NCBI GenBank assembly: GCA_003500955.1
Contig: DNQP01000235.1
Span: forward strand, 1 to 12,202
Source: Curvibacter sp.
GTDB lineage: Bacteria > Pseudomonadota > Gammaproteobacteria > Burkholderiales > Burkholderiaceae_C
Direction of reading: 5' to 3'
DNA length: 12,202 bases
A program made the translations under genes and the position numbers. This document shows positions 1 to 8,655 of this stretch, one piece after another. The notes beneath the pieces are model-generated. The model made no database searches. It was given only the letters and a program-made list of their open reading frames with translations, and was not told the DNA's origin. Position 1 is the first letter of the stretch, and every line of letters begins with the position of its first letter.

Positions 1-355
1 TGGTGGTCTTGCCGTGGGTGCCGGCGATCGCGATGCCCTGCTTGAGGCGCATGAGCTCGGCCAGCATCACGGCGCGCGGCACCACGGGGATCTTCTTCTC
101 GCGCGCGGCCAGCACCTCGGGGTTGTCGGGCTTGACGGCGGTGGACGTGACCACGGCGTCGGCGCCGGCAATATGGGCGCCGTCATGACCCACACAGGTG
201 CGGATGCCCAGGGCCGCCAGGCGGCGCAAGGTCGCGCTGTCGCTCAGGTCCGAGCCCGAGATGGCATAGCCCAGGTTGTGCAGGACCTCGGCGATACCGG
301 ACATGCCGGCACCGCCCAGGCCCACGAAATGGATGTTCTTGATCGCGTGTTTCAT
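1..355 (-). CDS. murC: UDP-N-acetylmuramate--L-alanine ligase MurC (partial, N-terminal part only)
   Basis: MurC is the cytoplasmic ATP-dependent ligase that adds L-alanine to UDP-MurNAc, the first amino acid of the peptidoglycan stem peptide. Only the first 118 codons are present; the gene continues past the left edge. The translation starts [17 protein letters not shown], with the Rossmann glycine-rich turn GLGGAGMSG at residues 12-20 that binds the UDP-sugar. The fragment ends in the Mur-ligase P-loop AGTHGKTT (residues 111-118); GTHGKTT is the MurC version of this loop. The ATG at 355 shares a 4-bp ATGA overlap with the murG stop, and GAGGAG (364-369) lies 8 nt upstream, so the start is well supported. 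It is the last gene of the visible operon; in related genomes ddlB, ftsQ, ftsA and ftsZ normally follow. The ATPase centre and C-terminal domain cannot be assessed here. Confidence 0.96.
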   Translation of the reverse strand, partial: MKHAIKNIHFVGLGGAGMSGIAEVLHNLGYAISGSDLSDSATLRRLAALGIRTCVGHDGAHIAGADAVVTSTAVKPDNPEVLAAREKKIPVVPRAVMLAELMRLKQGIAIAGTHGKTT

Positions 356-1413
356 CGTGCCAGCTCCTCGCAGGCAGCCGCCACCTGTTCGGTGGCGTCG
401 GTCTTGGCCAGTTGATGGGCGGCCTCGGCCCAGCGCAGCAAGGTGGCGCGCTGCGTGACCTGCAACAGGTCGGCCAGCTTTTCGGCACTCAGTTCGGGCT
501 GGGGCAGCAGCAGGCCCGCGCCCCGGTCGACCAGGAAGCGGGCATTGGTGGTCTGGTGGTCATCCACCGCCGCCGGGAAAGGGACGAAGACAGCGGCGGC
601 GCCCACGGCGGCGATCTCGGTCACGGTGCTCGCACCAGCGCGGCAGAGGATGAGATCGGCCTCGGCAAAGGCGCGTGCAGTATCGTCAATGAAAGGCGTG
701 AGCTCGGCCTGCACGCCGGCCGCCGCATAGTTGGCGCGCAAGGCCTCGATCTGCGCCGCGCCGCTCTGGTGCAGCACCAGCGGACGCTGGGCTTGCGGGA
801 TCAGGGCCAGTGCCTGAGGCACGACCTCGTTGAGCGCCCTGGCGCCCAGGCTGCCGCCCACCACCAGCAGGCGCAGCGGGCCGCTGCGGCCGGCGAAGCG
901 CTGGGCCGGCGTCGGCTGCTGCAGGAAGGCCGCGCGCAGCGGGTTGCCCACCCAGCGGGCCTGCTTCATCGCCTGCGGGAAGGCGCTGAACACGCGGTCG
1001 GCCACGCCGGCCAGCACCTTGTTGGCCATGCCGGCCACCGAGTTCTGTTCGTGCAGCACCAGGGGCTTGCCCAGCAGCACGCCCATCATGCCGGCCGGAA
1101 AGGTGATGTAGCCGCCCAGGCCGATGATCACATCGGGTTGCACCCGGCGGATCACGCGGATGCTCTGCCAGAAAGCCTTGAGCAGGCGCAGGGGCAGCAG
1201 GGCCAGCGTCAGCGGCCCCTTGCCGCGCACACCACCGAAGTCGATGCTTTCGAAAGTGAAGCCGCGCGGCGGTACCAACTGTCCTTCCATGTTGGCGGCA
1301 TTGCCCAGCCAGTGCACACGCCAGCCCTTCTCTCGCAGGGCCTCGGCCACGGCCAGGCCCGGGAAGATGTGCCCCCCCGTACCGCCAGCCATCACGAGAG
1401 CGCACTTGCTCAT
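352..1413 (-). CDS. murG: UDP-GlcNAc:lipid I N-acetylglucosaminyltransferase MurG
   Basis: MurG is a peripheral inner-membrane GT-B glycosyltransferase. It moves GlcNAc from UDP-GlcNAc onto lipid I to give lipid II, the last cytoplasmic step of peptidoglycan precursor synthesis. The protein is 353 residues, the usual family length. The N-domain has the glycine loop GGTGGH at 10-15, a second glycine-rich stretch GGYITFPAG at 100-108 and HEQNSVAG at 121-128. The C-domain has GGSLGA at 186-191, and the UDP-GlcNAc site [10 protein letters not shown] at 257-266 followed by [14 protein letters not shown] at 278-291. The ATG at 1413 overlaps the ftsW stop by 4 bp (ATGA), with a strong GGAGGG (1419-1424) 5 nt upstream. 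Its stop overlaps the murC start in the same way, so it is very likely translated by coupling. Nothing is missing or unusual. Confidence 0.98.
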   Translation of the reverse strand: MSKCALVMAGGTGGHIFPGLAVAEALREKGWRVHWLGNAANMEGQLVPPRGFTFESIDFGGVRGKGPLTLALLPLRLLKAFWQSIRVIRRVQPDVIIGLGGYITFPAGMMGVLLGKPLVLHEQNSVAGMANKVLAGVADRVFSAFPQAMKQARWVGNPLRAAFLQQPTPAQRFAGRSGPLRLLVVGGSLGARALNEVVPQALALIPQAQRPLVLHQSGAAQIEALRANYAAAGVQAELTPFIDDTARAFAEADLILCRAGASTVTEIAAVGAAAVFVPFPAAVDDHQTTNARFLVDRGAGLLLPQPELSAEKLADLLQVTQRATLLRWAEAAHQLAKTDATEQVAAACEELAR

Positions 1414-2660
1414 GCTCGCCCTCCATGCATCAACTGTCTGTTCTCATAGTCGATTCTGAGAACAATCGCTACCGCTACAAGACTCATCAGGATGGCCGAG
1501 CCCCCGTAACTCATGAAGGGCAAGGTCAGACCCTTGGTCGGCAGGGCACCCAGGTTCACGCCCATGTTGATGAAGGCCTGGAAGCCGATCCACACGCCCA
1601 CGCCCTGGGCCACGAGGCCGGCGAAGACGCGGTCCAGCGCGATGGCCTGGCGGCCGATGTGCATGACGCGACGCGTGAGCCAGAAGAACAGGGTGACGAT
1701 GGCCAGCACGCCGACCAGACCAAACTCCTCGCCGATCACGGCGAGCAGGAAGTCGGTGTGCGCTTCGGGCAGCCAGTGCAGCTTCTCCACGCTGCCACCC
1801 AGGCCCACACCGAAGATCTCGCCGCGGCCGAAGGCGATCAGCGAATGCGAGAGCTGGTAGCCCTTGCCCAGCGCGTGCTTCTCGCTCCAGGGGTCGAGGT
1901 AGGCAAAGATGCGCTCACGCCGCCACTCGCTGAGCGCGATCATCAGGATGAAGGCCACGAGCAGGATGGCAGCGATCAGGAAGAACATGCGCGCGTTGAC
2001 GCCGCCGAGGAAGAGGATGCCCATGGCGATGACCGCGATCACCATGAAGGCGCCCATGTCGGGCTCGGCCAGCAGAAGCACGCCGATCAGGGCCACGGCC
2101 GCCCCCATGGGGGCGACGGCGCGGAAGAAATGTTCCTTCACATCCATCTTGCGCACCATGTAGTCGGCCGCATAGAGCAGCACGGCCAGCTTGGCCAGCT
2201 CCGAGGGCTGGAAGTTCATGACGCCCAGCGAGATCCAGCGCCGCGCGCCATTGACACCCTTGCCGATGCCCGGGATCAGCACCGCCACCAGCAACACCAG
2301 AGACGCCAGCAGCAGCCAGGGCGCGAGCTTCTCCCACTTGGCCATGGGAATCTGGAAGGCGATCAGCGCCGCCACAAAGGCCACGGCCAGCGACAGCAGA
2401 TGGCGCGTGAGGAAATGCGTGTGCGCATAGCGCGCGAACTTCGGGTTGTCGGGCAGGGCGATGGAAGCCGAATAGACCATGACCAGGCCCCAGGCCAGCA
2501 GGGCCACGACGACCCAGACCAGGGCCAGGTCGAAATCCGACAGACGCACGGGCTGGCTGCCGCTGCGGCCATAGCCGTGCGGGCCCAGACGCACAGGCAG
2601 GGCATCGTTGGCCGGCGTCGTGCCGAACCAGCCTTTGATGCGCTGAGCCAATGCTGTCAC
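1410..2660 (-). CDS. ftsW: Peptidoglycan glycosyltransferase / division protein FtsW (SEDS family)
   Basis: FtsW is the multi-pass SEDS glycan polymerase that joins lipid II into septal glycan strands, working with the transpeptidase FtsI. The 416-residue product has a cytoplasmic N-terminal tail of about 45 residues and then many hydrophobic segments. Family signatures are NGARRWI (137-143), QPSELAKLA (151-159), AEPDMG (198-203), the periplasmic LPEAHTDF (297-304), whose Asp303 matches the essential Asp of E. coli FtsW, and [16 protein letters not shown] (373-388). It starts with GTG, not ATG: GTG at 2660 overlaps the murD stop by 4 bp (GTGA), and AAGGAGGG (2666-2673) sits 5 nt upstream. The stop overlaps the murG start (ATGA). 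RodA is the alternative SEDS family member, but the location between murD and murG is the classic ftsW position. Confidence 0.97.
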   Translation of the reverse strand: MTALAQRIKGWFGTTPANDALPVRLGPHGYGRSGSQPVRLSDFDLALVWVVVALLAWGLVMVYSASIALPDNPKFARYAHTHFLTRHLLSLAVAFVAALIAFQIPMAKWEKLAPWLLLASLVLLVAVLIPGIGKGVNGARRWISLGVMNFQPSELAKLAVLLYAADYMVRKMDVKEHFFRAVAPMGAAVALIGVLLLAEPDMGAFMVIAVIAMGILFLGGVNARMFFLIAAILLVAFILMIALSEWRRERIFAYLDPWSEKHALGKGYQLSHSLIAFGRGEIFGVGLGGSVEKLHWLPEAHTDFLLAVIGEEFGLVGVLAIVTLFFWLTRRVMHIGRQAIALDRVFAGLVAQGVGVWIGFQAFINMGVNLGALPTKGLTLPFMSYGGSAILMSLVAVAIVLRIDYENRQLMHGGRA

Positions 2661-4561
2661 GCCAACCCTCCTTCATCCGCCAGCGCCTGCACGGCCTCGA
2701 CGAAGACGCGTGCACGGTGCGCGTAATCCTTGAACATGTCGAAGCTCGCGCAGGCCGGCGAGAGCAGTACGGCGTCGCCCGGCTGCGCCTGGACCTGCGC
2801 CAGGCCCACGGCCTCGGGCAGACTGGCAGCGTCGAACAGGGGCACGCCCGTGCCCTGGATGGCCGCGCGTATGGCTGGCGCGTCACGTCCGATCAGCACG
2901 GCCGCGCGCACGTGGCGCTGCACCGGCGCATAGAGTGGCGCGAAGTCCTGGCCCTTGCCGTCGCCACCGAGGATCACGACCACGCGGCGCTCGGCGCCCA
3001 GGCCGTTGAGCGCGGCCACCGTGGCACCGACATTGGTGCCCTTGCTGTCGTCGAAGTACTCGACCTCGCGCACGATGGCCACGGGCTCCACGCGGTGCGG
3101 CTCGCCGCGGTATTCGCGCAGGCCATAGAGCATGGGCGCCAGCGTGCAGCCTGCCGCCTGGGCCAGGGCCAGGGCGGCCAGCGCATTGGTGGCGTTGTGG
3201 CGGCCGCGGATGCGCAGCGCATCGGCCGGCATCAGGCGCTGGATGAACAGTTCCTCTTCCTCGCCTTTCTTGCGCTTCTGCGTCTCGTCGGCCTCCTGCG
3301 CGCGCACCAGCCAGGCCATGCCATTGACGATCTCGATGCCGTAGTCGCCCGGGCGCTGCGGCATGTCAGCGCCGAAGGTCACGTAGTCGCGGTATTTCGG
3401 TTTCTGCAGCTTGGCGCGCACCGGCTCGGGCAGCAGGGCCATGACGGCGGCGTCCTCGCGGTTGAGCACGATGAGCCCGCGGCTGCCGAAGATGCGCGCC
3501 TTGGCCGCGCCATAGGCCGCCATGTCGCCGTGCCAGTCCAGGTGGTCCTGCGTGAGGTTGAGCAGCACCGAGGCCGTGGGCTCGAAGCCCTGCACGCCGT
3601 CAAGCTGGAAGCTGGACAACTCCAGCACCCAGACCTCGGGCAGCGTGCCGGCATCGAACTGCTGCGTGAGCACGTCCAGCAGATTGGGGCCGATGTTGCC
3701 GGCCACGGCCACGGTCTTGCCCGCCTGTTCGACGAGCTGCCCCGTGAGCGCCGTGGTCGTGGTCTTGCCATTGGTGCCCGTCACGGCCAGCAGCTTGGGG
3801 GCATAGCCGCGCGCGGCCTGCAAGTCCCGCAGGGCCGCCGCAAACAGATCGAGCTCGCCGCCGATCCACAGGCCCATGGCCTGGGCTGCCTGCCAGACCG
3901 GCGCCACCGCCGCAGGCGTCAGGCCGGGGCTCTTGAAGACCGCACGGATGTCCGTGCCCTCGACCAGATCGGCCTCGAAGGCGCCGGCACGGAACGCCAC
4001 CTGGGGCAGCTCGGAGGTCAGCGTCGCGAGCTGCGGCGGTGCCTCGCGTGTGTCGGCCACGGTCACCCGCGCGCCCTGGCGCACACACCAGCGCGCCATG
4101 GCCAGGCCTGAAGCGCCGAGGCCCAGGACCAGCACATGCCGGTCCTGCAGCGGCGACACCGGGGCTTGCGGCGCGGGCTCGTCCTGTTCTGGCGCCTCTG
4201 CTTCGACGGTCGTGCTGTCCACCACCGGCTCGGGGGCAGGCTCGCTGCTCGCACCCGAGTCCTGGGCCGCATCGGCGAAGAGCTGGGCCACGAAAGCCTT
4301 GGCGTCCTGCGCAGCCGTCAGCGTTTCGGGCAGCGCCCGCTTGGGCGGCTTGCCCGAGGGGGGTACGGCGGCCGCGGCTTCATCGACCGCAGGCGCCGGC
4401 GCCTCGGCGGCAAGCTCGGGCGGCAGCGTCGGCACGTCGGCCTCGGCCGGCATTTCTTGGGACGGGACCACCGGCTCACCCACCGGCGAAGACGCCGAAG
4501 CCGCCGGGTCCTCAGGCGGCTGCTGCGGAAGCAGAGGGTCGGGACGTTCGTTCTCGTTCAT
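2657..4561 (-). CDS. murD: UDP-N-acetylmuramoyl-L-alanine--D-glutamate ligase MurD with a long N-terminal extension
   Basis: MurD adds D-glutamate to UDP-MurNAc-L-Ala in the cytoplasm using ATP. From the ATG at 4561 the protein is 634 residues, against about 438 in E. coli. The catalytic core begins near residue 138 with [15 protein letters not shown] (UDP-binding domain). It continues with the P-loop [10 protein letters not shown] (261-270), ELSSFQL (314-320), [11 protein letters not shown] (335-345), RGRHNATNA (452-460), FDDSKGTN (503-510), [10 protein letters not shown] (531-540) and [13 protein letters not shown] (601-613), so the enzyme looks intact. Residues 1-136 are rich in Pro, Ala and Glu (27 prolines, strongly acidic by my count) with one likely helix at about 78-102; this part is not in the usual family. 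A charged insert, [17 protein letters not shown], sits at 422-438. The ATG at 4561 overlaps the mraY stop (ATGA) but has no clear Shine-Dalgarno. A GTG at 4159 would give a normal-length enzyme starting SPLQDRHV, so the start is less certain than the function. Confidence 0.95.
   Translation of the reverse strand: MNENERPDPLLPQQPPEDPAASASSPVGEPVVPSQEMPAEADVPTLPPELAAEAPAPAVDEAAAAVPPSGKPPKRALPETLTAAQDAKAFVAQLFADAAQDSGASSEPAPEPVVDSTTVEAEAPEQDEPAPQAPVSPLQDRHVLVLGLGASGLAMARWCVRQGARVTVADTREAPPQLATLTSELPQVAFRAGAFEADLVEGTDIRAVFKSPGLTPAAVAPVWQAAQAMGLWIGGELDLFAAALRDLQAARGYAPKLLAVTGTNGKTTTTALTGQLVEQAGKTVAVAGNIGPNLLDVLTQQFDAGTLPEVWVLELSSFQLDGVQGFEPTASVLLNLTQDHLDWHGDMAAYGAAKARIFGSRGLIVLNREDAAVMALLPEPVRAKLQKPKYRDYVTFGADMPQRPGDYGIEIVNGMAWLVRAQEADETQKRKKGEEEELFIQRLMPADALRIRGRHNATNALAALALAQAAGCTLAPMLYGLREYRGEPHRVEPVAIVREVEYFDDSKGTNVGATVAALNGLGAERRVVVILGGDGKGQDFAPLYAPVQRHVRAAVLIGRDAPAIRAAIQGTGVPLFDAASLPEAVGLAQVQAQPGDAVLLSPACASFDMFKDYAHRARVFVEAVQALADEGGLA
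2666..2673 (-). promoter_or_regulatory. Shine-Dalgarno that fixes the ftsW GTG start
   Basis: AAGGAGGG on the minus strand ends 5 nt before GTG 2660. Together with the GTGA overlap with the murD stop, this makes the non-ATG start of ftsW convincing. Confidence 0.8.
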
Positions 4562-5736
4562 CGCAGTTTCAGGGTGGAGAGTCCCACCAGACACAGCAGC
4601 ATGGTGATGATCCAGAAGCGCACGACCACCTGGGTCTCCTTCCAGCCGCTCTTTTCGAAGTGGTGATGCAGCGGCGCCATCTTGAAGAGGCGCCGACCCT
4701 CGCCGTATTTCCTCTTCGTGTACTTGAACCAGCTCACCTGCAGCATCACGCTCAGGGCCTCGGCCACGAAGATGCCACCCATGATGGCCAGCACGATCTC
4801 CTGGCGCACGATGACGGCGATGGTGCCGAGCGCACCACCGAGGGCCAGCGCACCCACGTCGCCCATGAAGACCTGGGCCGGGTGGGTGTTGAACCAGAGA
4901 AAGGCCAGGCCTGCACCGGCCATGGCGGCGCAGAAGATCAGCACCTCGCCCGAGCCCGGGATGTGCGGGAAGAACAGGTACTTGGAATAGACCGCGCTGC
5001 CCGTCACATAGGCGAAGACGCCGAGCGCCGAGCCGACCATGACCACGGGCATGATGGCCAGGCCGTCGAGACCGTCGGTGAGGTTCACGGCATTGCTCGC
5101 GCCCACGATGACCAGGTAGGTCAGCACGACGAAACCGATCACCCCCAGCGGGTAACTGACTTGTTTGAAGAAGGGAAGCAGCAAGTCGGCTTTGGCCGGC
5201 AGTTCGATCGAAAAACCCGAGCGAACCCAGTTCATGAAAAGCTCCCACACGCCCTGGTTGCTGCTGCCGGAAATCGAGAACAGGAGATAGAAGGCGGCGA
5301 TCAGACCGACCACCGACTGCCAGAAGTACTTTTCGCGCGAACGCATGCCCTCGGGGTCCTTGTTGACCACCTTGCGCCAGTCGTCCACCCAGCCGATGGC
5401 GCCGAAGCCCAGCGTGACCCAGAGCACGATCCAGACGAAGCGGTTGGACAGGTCGAACCACAACAGTGTCGAGATGCCGATGGCCATGAGGATGAGCACG
5501 CCACCCATGGTGGGCGTGCCGCTCTTGGACAGGTGGGTCTCCATGCCGTAGCCGCGCACGGGCTGGCCGATCTTGAGCGCGGTCAGGCGGCGGATCACCC
5601 AGGGCCCGGCCAGCAGGCCGATGAGCAGCGCGGTCAGCGCGGCCATCACGGCACGGAACGTGAGGTACTGGAAGACCCGGAAGTAGCCGAACTCGGGCGA
5701 GAGGGTCTGGAGCCACTGGGCCAGGCTAAGCAGCAT
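4558..5736 (-). CDS. mraY: Phospho-N-acetylmuramoyl-pentapeptide-transferase MraY
   Basis: MraY is the integral inner-membrane enzyme that transfers phospho-MurNAc-pentapeptide onto undecaprenyl phosphate to make lipid I. The 392-residue protein has about ten hydrophobic segments, as expected for the family. Signatures in order are SGTPTMGG (72-79), the catalytic aspartate pair in GWVDDWRK (115-122), [13 protein letters not shown] (215-227), [15 protein letters not shown] (281-295) and the cytoplasmic histidine motif MAPLHHHFE (353-361). The start MLLSLAQWL is the usual one in betaproteobacteria. The ATG at 5736 lies inside the end of murF (11-bp overlap, murF stop TAG), with AAGGAAG about 6 nt upstream. 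Its stop overlaps the murD ATG by 4 bp. Codons around 5161-5280 are less GC-rich than the rest, falling on a variable loop region near residues 153-192. Confidence 0.98.
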   Translation of the reverse strand: MLLSLAQWLQTLSPEFGYFRVFQYLTFRAVMAALTALLIGLLAGPWVIRRLTALKIGQPVRGYGMETHLSKSGTPTMGGVLILMAIGISTLLWFDLSNRFVWIVLWVTLGFGAIGWVDDWRKVVNKDPEGMRSREKYFWQSVVGLIAAFYLLFSISGSSNQGVWELFMNWVRSGFSIELPAKADLLLPFFKQVSYPLGVIGFVVLTYLVIVGASNAVNLTDGLDGLAIMPVVMVGSALGVFAYVTGSAVYSKYLFFPHIPGSGEVLIFCAAMAGAGLAFLWFNTHPAQVFMGDVGALALGGALGTIAVIVRQEIVLAIMGGIFVAEALSVMLQVSWFKYTKRKYGEGRRLFKMAPLHHHFEKSGWKETQVVVRFWIITMLLCLVGLSTLKLR

Positions 5737-7150
5737 GATGTTCTTCCTTGTTCTGTTCGGCGTGGGCGCTCACGGCCTGCACCACGCGCTCCATGCGCAT
5801 GAAGCGCGATCCCTTGACCAGCACGCTGGCGGTGGCAGGCAGGGCCTGCAGCACGGCGGCGTTGAGCGACTCCGCATCGGCGAAATGGCGTGCACCCGGG
5901 AATTGCGCCGCGCTCTGCGCGGTCTGCTCCCCCAGGGTGTAGAGCTGTTCGATGCCACGCGCTTGCGCATAGGCGCCGACCTCGGCGTGAAAGCGCGGGC
6001 CCTCGTTGCCCACCTCGCCCATGTCGCCTAGCACCAGCAGGCGCGGGCCGGGCAGGCCCGCCAGCACGTCGATCGCGGCACGCACCGAGTCGGGGTTGGC
6101 GTTGTAGGTATCGTCGACCAGGGTCAGGGCCCGGCCCGCGAGGCGCAGGGCCAGCGCCCGCGAACGGCCCTTGACCGGCTCAAACGCCTCCAGACCCAGG
6201 GCGATGTGCGAGAGCGGCACCCCCGCGGCCAGCGCGCAGGCGGCAGCAGCGAGCGAGTTCTTGACGTTGTGCAGGCCGGCCACGCGCAGCTGGTAATTCA
6301 GTGGCCCGGCTGGCGAGCGCGCCTGCACCTGCCAGCCCGTACCGGTCCAGGTCGGGGCGCTGCAGCTCAGGTCGGCCGCCGCTGCATCCTCGGTGATGGC
6401 AAAGCTGAGGTGCGCGCGTGCGCGCGCCAGTTCGTGCCAGAGCGCGCTGTAGGGATCGTCTGCCGGGTAGACCGCCGTACCGCTGCCGCCCAGGGCCGTG
6501 AGCACCGAGCCGTTCTCGCGCGCCACGGCCTCGACGGTCGCCATGAACTCCAGGTGCTCGCGCTGCGCGTTGTTGACCAGCGCCACCGTGGGCTGGGCCA
6601 TGGCGGCCAGCTGGGCGATCTCGCCCGGATGGTTCATGCCCAGCTCCACCACGGCCAGCTGATGGGTGCTGCGCAGGCGCAGCAGCGTGAGCGGCACACC
6701 GATGTCGTTGTTGAAATTGCCTTCGGTGGCCAGGGTGGCCTGGGGCTTCCAGGCGCGCAGGATGGCGGCGGTCATCTGCGTCACCGTGGTCTTGCCATTG
6801 CTGCCGGTCACGGCGATCAGCGGCAGCTTTTGCTGGGCGCGCCAGCCCGTGGCCAGCTGGCCGAGACCGGCCTTGCTGTCAGCCACCACGAGGCCACTGA
6901 GCCCGCTGGCGCGCAAGGCCGACTCGTCGCTGCACAGGGCGGCCACGGCCCCGGCCTGCCGGGCCTGGACCAGGAAGCTGTTGGCGTCAAAGCGCTCACC
7001 CTTGAGCGCCACGAAGAGATCGCCGGGCTGCAGGGTGCGCGTGTCGCTGTGCACACGCTGCACACCCACGAGGCCGTCACCGACCAGGTGCGCACCCATC
7101 AGCCAGGGCAGGGCCTGCTGCAGATTGAACATGATGCTGTGCGCGCTCAT
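5726..7150 (-). CDS. murF: UDP-MurNAc-tripeptide--D-alanyl-D-alanine ligase MurF
   Basis: MurF adds the D-Ala-D-Ala dipeptide to UDP-MurNAc-tripeptide, completing the cytoplasmic pentapeptide precursor. At 474 residues it is near the family norm. Visible signatures are [23 protein letters not shown] in the N-domain (34-56; key residues SDTR and GDLF), the P-loop TGSNGKTT (115-122), [13 protein letters not shown] (145-157), [10 protein letters not shown] (169-178), the C-domain start [10 protein letters not shown] (346-355), LGDMGEVG (374-381) and [10 protein letters not shown] (445-454). The ATG at 7150 shares an ATGA overlap with the murE stop and has AGGAG 7 nt upstream, held in a perfect hairpin (7151-7166). 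An internal ATG at codon 7 ([11 protein letters not shown]) is a possible but less favoured start. The stop TAG lies 11 bp inside mraY. Confidence 0.98.
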   Translation of the reverse strand: MSAHSIMFNLQQALPWLMGAHLVGDGLVGVQRVHSDTRTLQPGDLFVALKGERFDANSFLVQARQAGAVAALCSDESALRASGLSGLVVADSKAGLGQLATGWRAQQKLPLIAVTGSNGKTTVTQMTAAILRAWKPQATLATEGNFNNDIGVPLTLLRLRSTHQLAVVELGMNHPGEIAQLAAMAQPTVALVNNAQREHLEFMATVEAVARENGSVLTALGGSGTAVYPADDPYSALWHELARARAHLSFAITEDAAAADLSCSAPTWTGTGWQVQARSPAGPLNYQLRVAGLHNVKNSLAAAACALAAGVPLSHIALGLEAFEPVKGRSRALALRLAGRALTLVDDTYNANPDSVRAAIDVLAGLPGPRLLVLGDMGEVGNEGPRFHAEVGAYAQARGIEQLYTLGEQTAQSAAQFPGARHFADAESLNAAVLQALPATASVLVKGSRFMRMERVVQAVSAHAEQNKEEHHAA

Positions 7151-8655
7151 GCACAGACTCCTGTGCGGCGTGCGCGCAGGGCCAGCCCCACCTGCTCGCG
7201 GTCTGAAAAGGGCGTGCGCACACCCGCCATCTCCTGGTAGTCCTCGTGTCCCTTGCCGGCCACGAGCACCACGTCACGGGCCTCGGCCTGGGCGAGCGCC
7301 GTGGCAATCGCGCGGGCGCGGTCGGGCTCGACACGGGCGGCCGGCGCGCCGGCGCGGATCTGCGCGAGGATGGCCTCGGGCGACTCGCTGCGCGGGTTGT
7401 CGTTGGTCAGCACGATCTGGTCCGCATGCGCGGCCGCGGCTGCCCCCATGAGCGGGCGCTTGTGCGGATCACGGTCCCCACCGCAACCGAACACACACCA
7501 GAGCCGGCCGCCGCGCTGCGCGGCCAGCGGGCGCAGGGCCTGCAGCACCTGGGCCAGGGCATCGGGCGTGTGGGCGTAATCCACCACGGCCAAGGGCAGA
7601 TCGTCACCGCCCTGGAACTCCATGCGACCGGGCACCGGCTGCAGGGCATGACAGGCCAGCACCGCATCGACCAGCGCCACGCCCAGGCTGCGCAAGGTGG
7701 CGATCACGCCCAGCAGATTGCTGACGTTGTAGTCGCCCAGCACCTGGGTGCTCAGCGGGACGCGCTGCGCTCCCTCGCAGACCTGCAGCTGCACGCCGCG
7801 CGGCCCCATGCGCAGGTCCTGCGCGCTCAGGCGCGCACCGGCGTCGGCGCGCAGCGAGACCGTCCACAGATCGAGATCACGGCCGGCCAGTGCCGCGGCA
7901 AGCGCGACGCCCTGGGGGTCGTCGAGGTTGAGCACGGCCGCCTGCAGGCCCGGCCAGTCGAAGAGCTCGGCCTTGGCCTGCCAGTAGGCGGCCATGCTGC
8001 CGTGGTAGTCCAGATGGTCCTGGGTGAAGTTGGTGAAGATGGCGGTGCGGATGCGCGTGCCGTCCAGCCGGCGCTCGGCAATGCCGATGGACGAGGCCTC
8101 GATGGCGCAGGCCTGCAGGCCCTCGTCGACGAAGCGGCGCAGGGTCTGCTGCAGCAGCACGGGATCGGGCGTGGTCAGGCCGGTGCTCTGCACGGCGGCG
8201 CCCCCGGCACTGCCGTACGCAGGAACGCGCCCCACCCCGAGGGTGCCGATCAGGCCGCAGGGCACTGCGGGCTGCAGGGCTTCGAGCGCCTGGGCCAGCC
8301 ACCAGCTCGTGGAGGTCTTGCCATTGGTACCGGTCACGGCCAGCACCTCGATCTCTTGCGAGGGTTGCTCGTAATAGGCCGCGGCGATGGGCCCGCTGGC
8401 TGCCTTGAGCCCTTCGTAGGCAGCGACATCCTCACGGTCGAAGCCGTAGCGCTCTGCGCCCTGCGCTTCCACCACACAGGCCACCGCCCCCTGGCTCAAT
8501 GCGGACGGCACGAACTGGCGCCCGTCGCGTGCCGCACCCGGCCAGGCGATGAAACCGTCGCCCACGCCCACGCGCCGGCTGTCGGTGTGCAGGGTGCCGC
8601 GCACACGGCCATGCAGCCAGGCGGCGGCCTGCTCGGGCGACTGCAGGCGCTGCAT
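7147..8655 (-). CDS. murE: UDP-MurNAc-L-Ala-D-Glu--meso-2,6-diaminopimelate ligase MurE
   Basis: MurE adds the third stem-peptide residue. The DNPR motif (residues 419-422) is the recognised marker for meso-diaminopimelate rather than lysine, so the cell wall is predicted to be DAP-type. The 502-residue protein has HTDSRRV (23-29), the P-loop TGTNGKTST (108-116), TTPDP (161-165), NFTQDHLDYHG (209-219), a lysine at about 228 in the place of the carbamylated lysine of the family, VVDYAHTPDAL (357-367), CGGDRDPHKRP (391-401) and GKGHEDYQ (467-474). I chose the ATG at 8655, which shares one base with the ftsI stop (TGATG). A TTG one codon upstream (8658) is the alternative: it would give a 4-bp overlap and sits 7 nt from GGAGG (8666-8670), compared with 10 nt for the ATG. 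The stop overlaps the murF ATG by 4 bp. Confidence 0.97.
   Translation of the reverse strand: MQRLQSPEQAAAWLHGRVRGTLHTDSRRVGVGDGFIAWPGAARDGRQFVPSALSQGAVACVVEAQGAERYGFDREDVAAYEGLKAASGPIAAAYYEQPSQEIEVLAVTGTNGKTSTSWWLAQALEALQPAVPCGLIGTLGVGRVPAYGSAGGAAVQSTGLTTPDPVLLQQTLRRFVDEGLQACAIEASSIGIAERRLDGTRIRTAIFTNFTQDHLDYHGSMAAYWQAKAELFDWPGLQAAVLNLDDPQGVALAAALAGRDLDLWTVSLRADAGARLSAQDLRMGPRGVQLQVCEGAQRVPLSTQVLGDYNVSNLLGVIATLRSLGVALVDAVLACHALQPVPGRMEFQGGDDLPLAVVDYAHTPDALAQVLQALRPLAAQRGGRLWCVFGCGGDRDPHKRPLMGAAAAAHADQIVLTNDNPRSESPEAILAQIRAGAPAARVEPDRARAIATALAQAEARDVVLVAGKGHEDYQEMAGVRTPFSDREQVGLALRARRTGVCA
7151..7166 (-). promoter_or_regulatory. Start-codon-adjacent hairpin presenting the murF Shine-Dalgarno
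   Basis: The mRNA-sense sequence GCACAG-GAGT-CTGTGC forms a perfect 6-bp stem with a 4-nt loop and ends directly against the murF ATG. The Shine-Dalgarno AGGAG spans the end of the stem and the loop, 7 nt from the start. It lies in the last codons of murE. Confidence 0.55.

Noticed and set aside
4565..4590. Hairpin GGTGG-GACTCT-CCACC near the end of mraY as a murD regulator or terminator
   Set aside because: Only a 5-bp stem, 11 nt away from the murD ATG, no U-tract and no Shine-Dalgarno in it. It can easily be chance in GC-rich coding DNA.
2657..5716. A 1019-codon open frame that extends murD back through mraY
   Set aside because: Upstream of 4561 it is just mraY read in another frame and has no domain similarity. 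The ATG overlapping the mraY stop is the sensible start.
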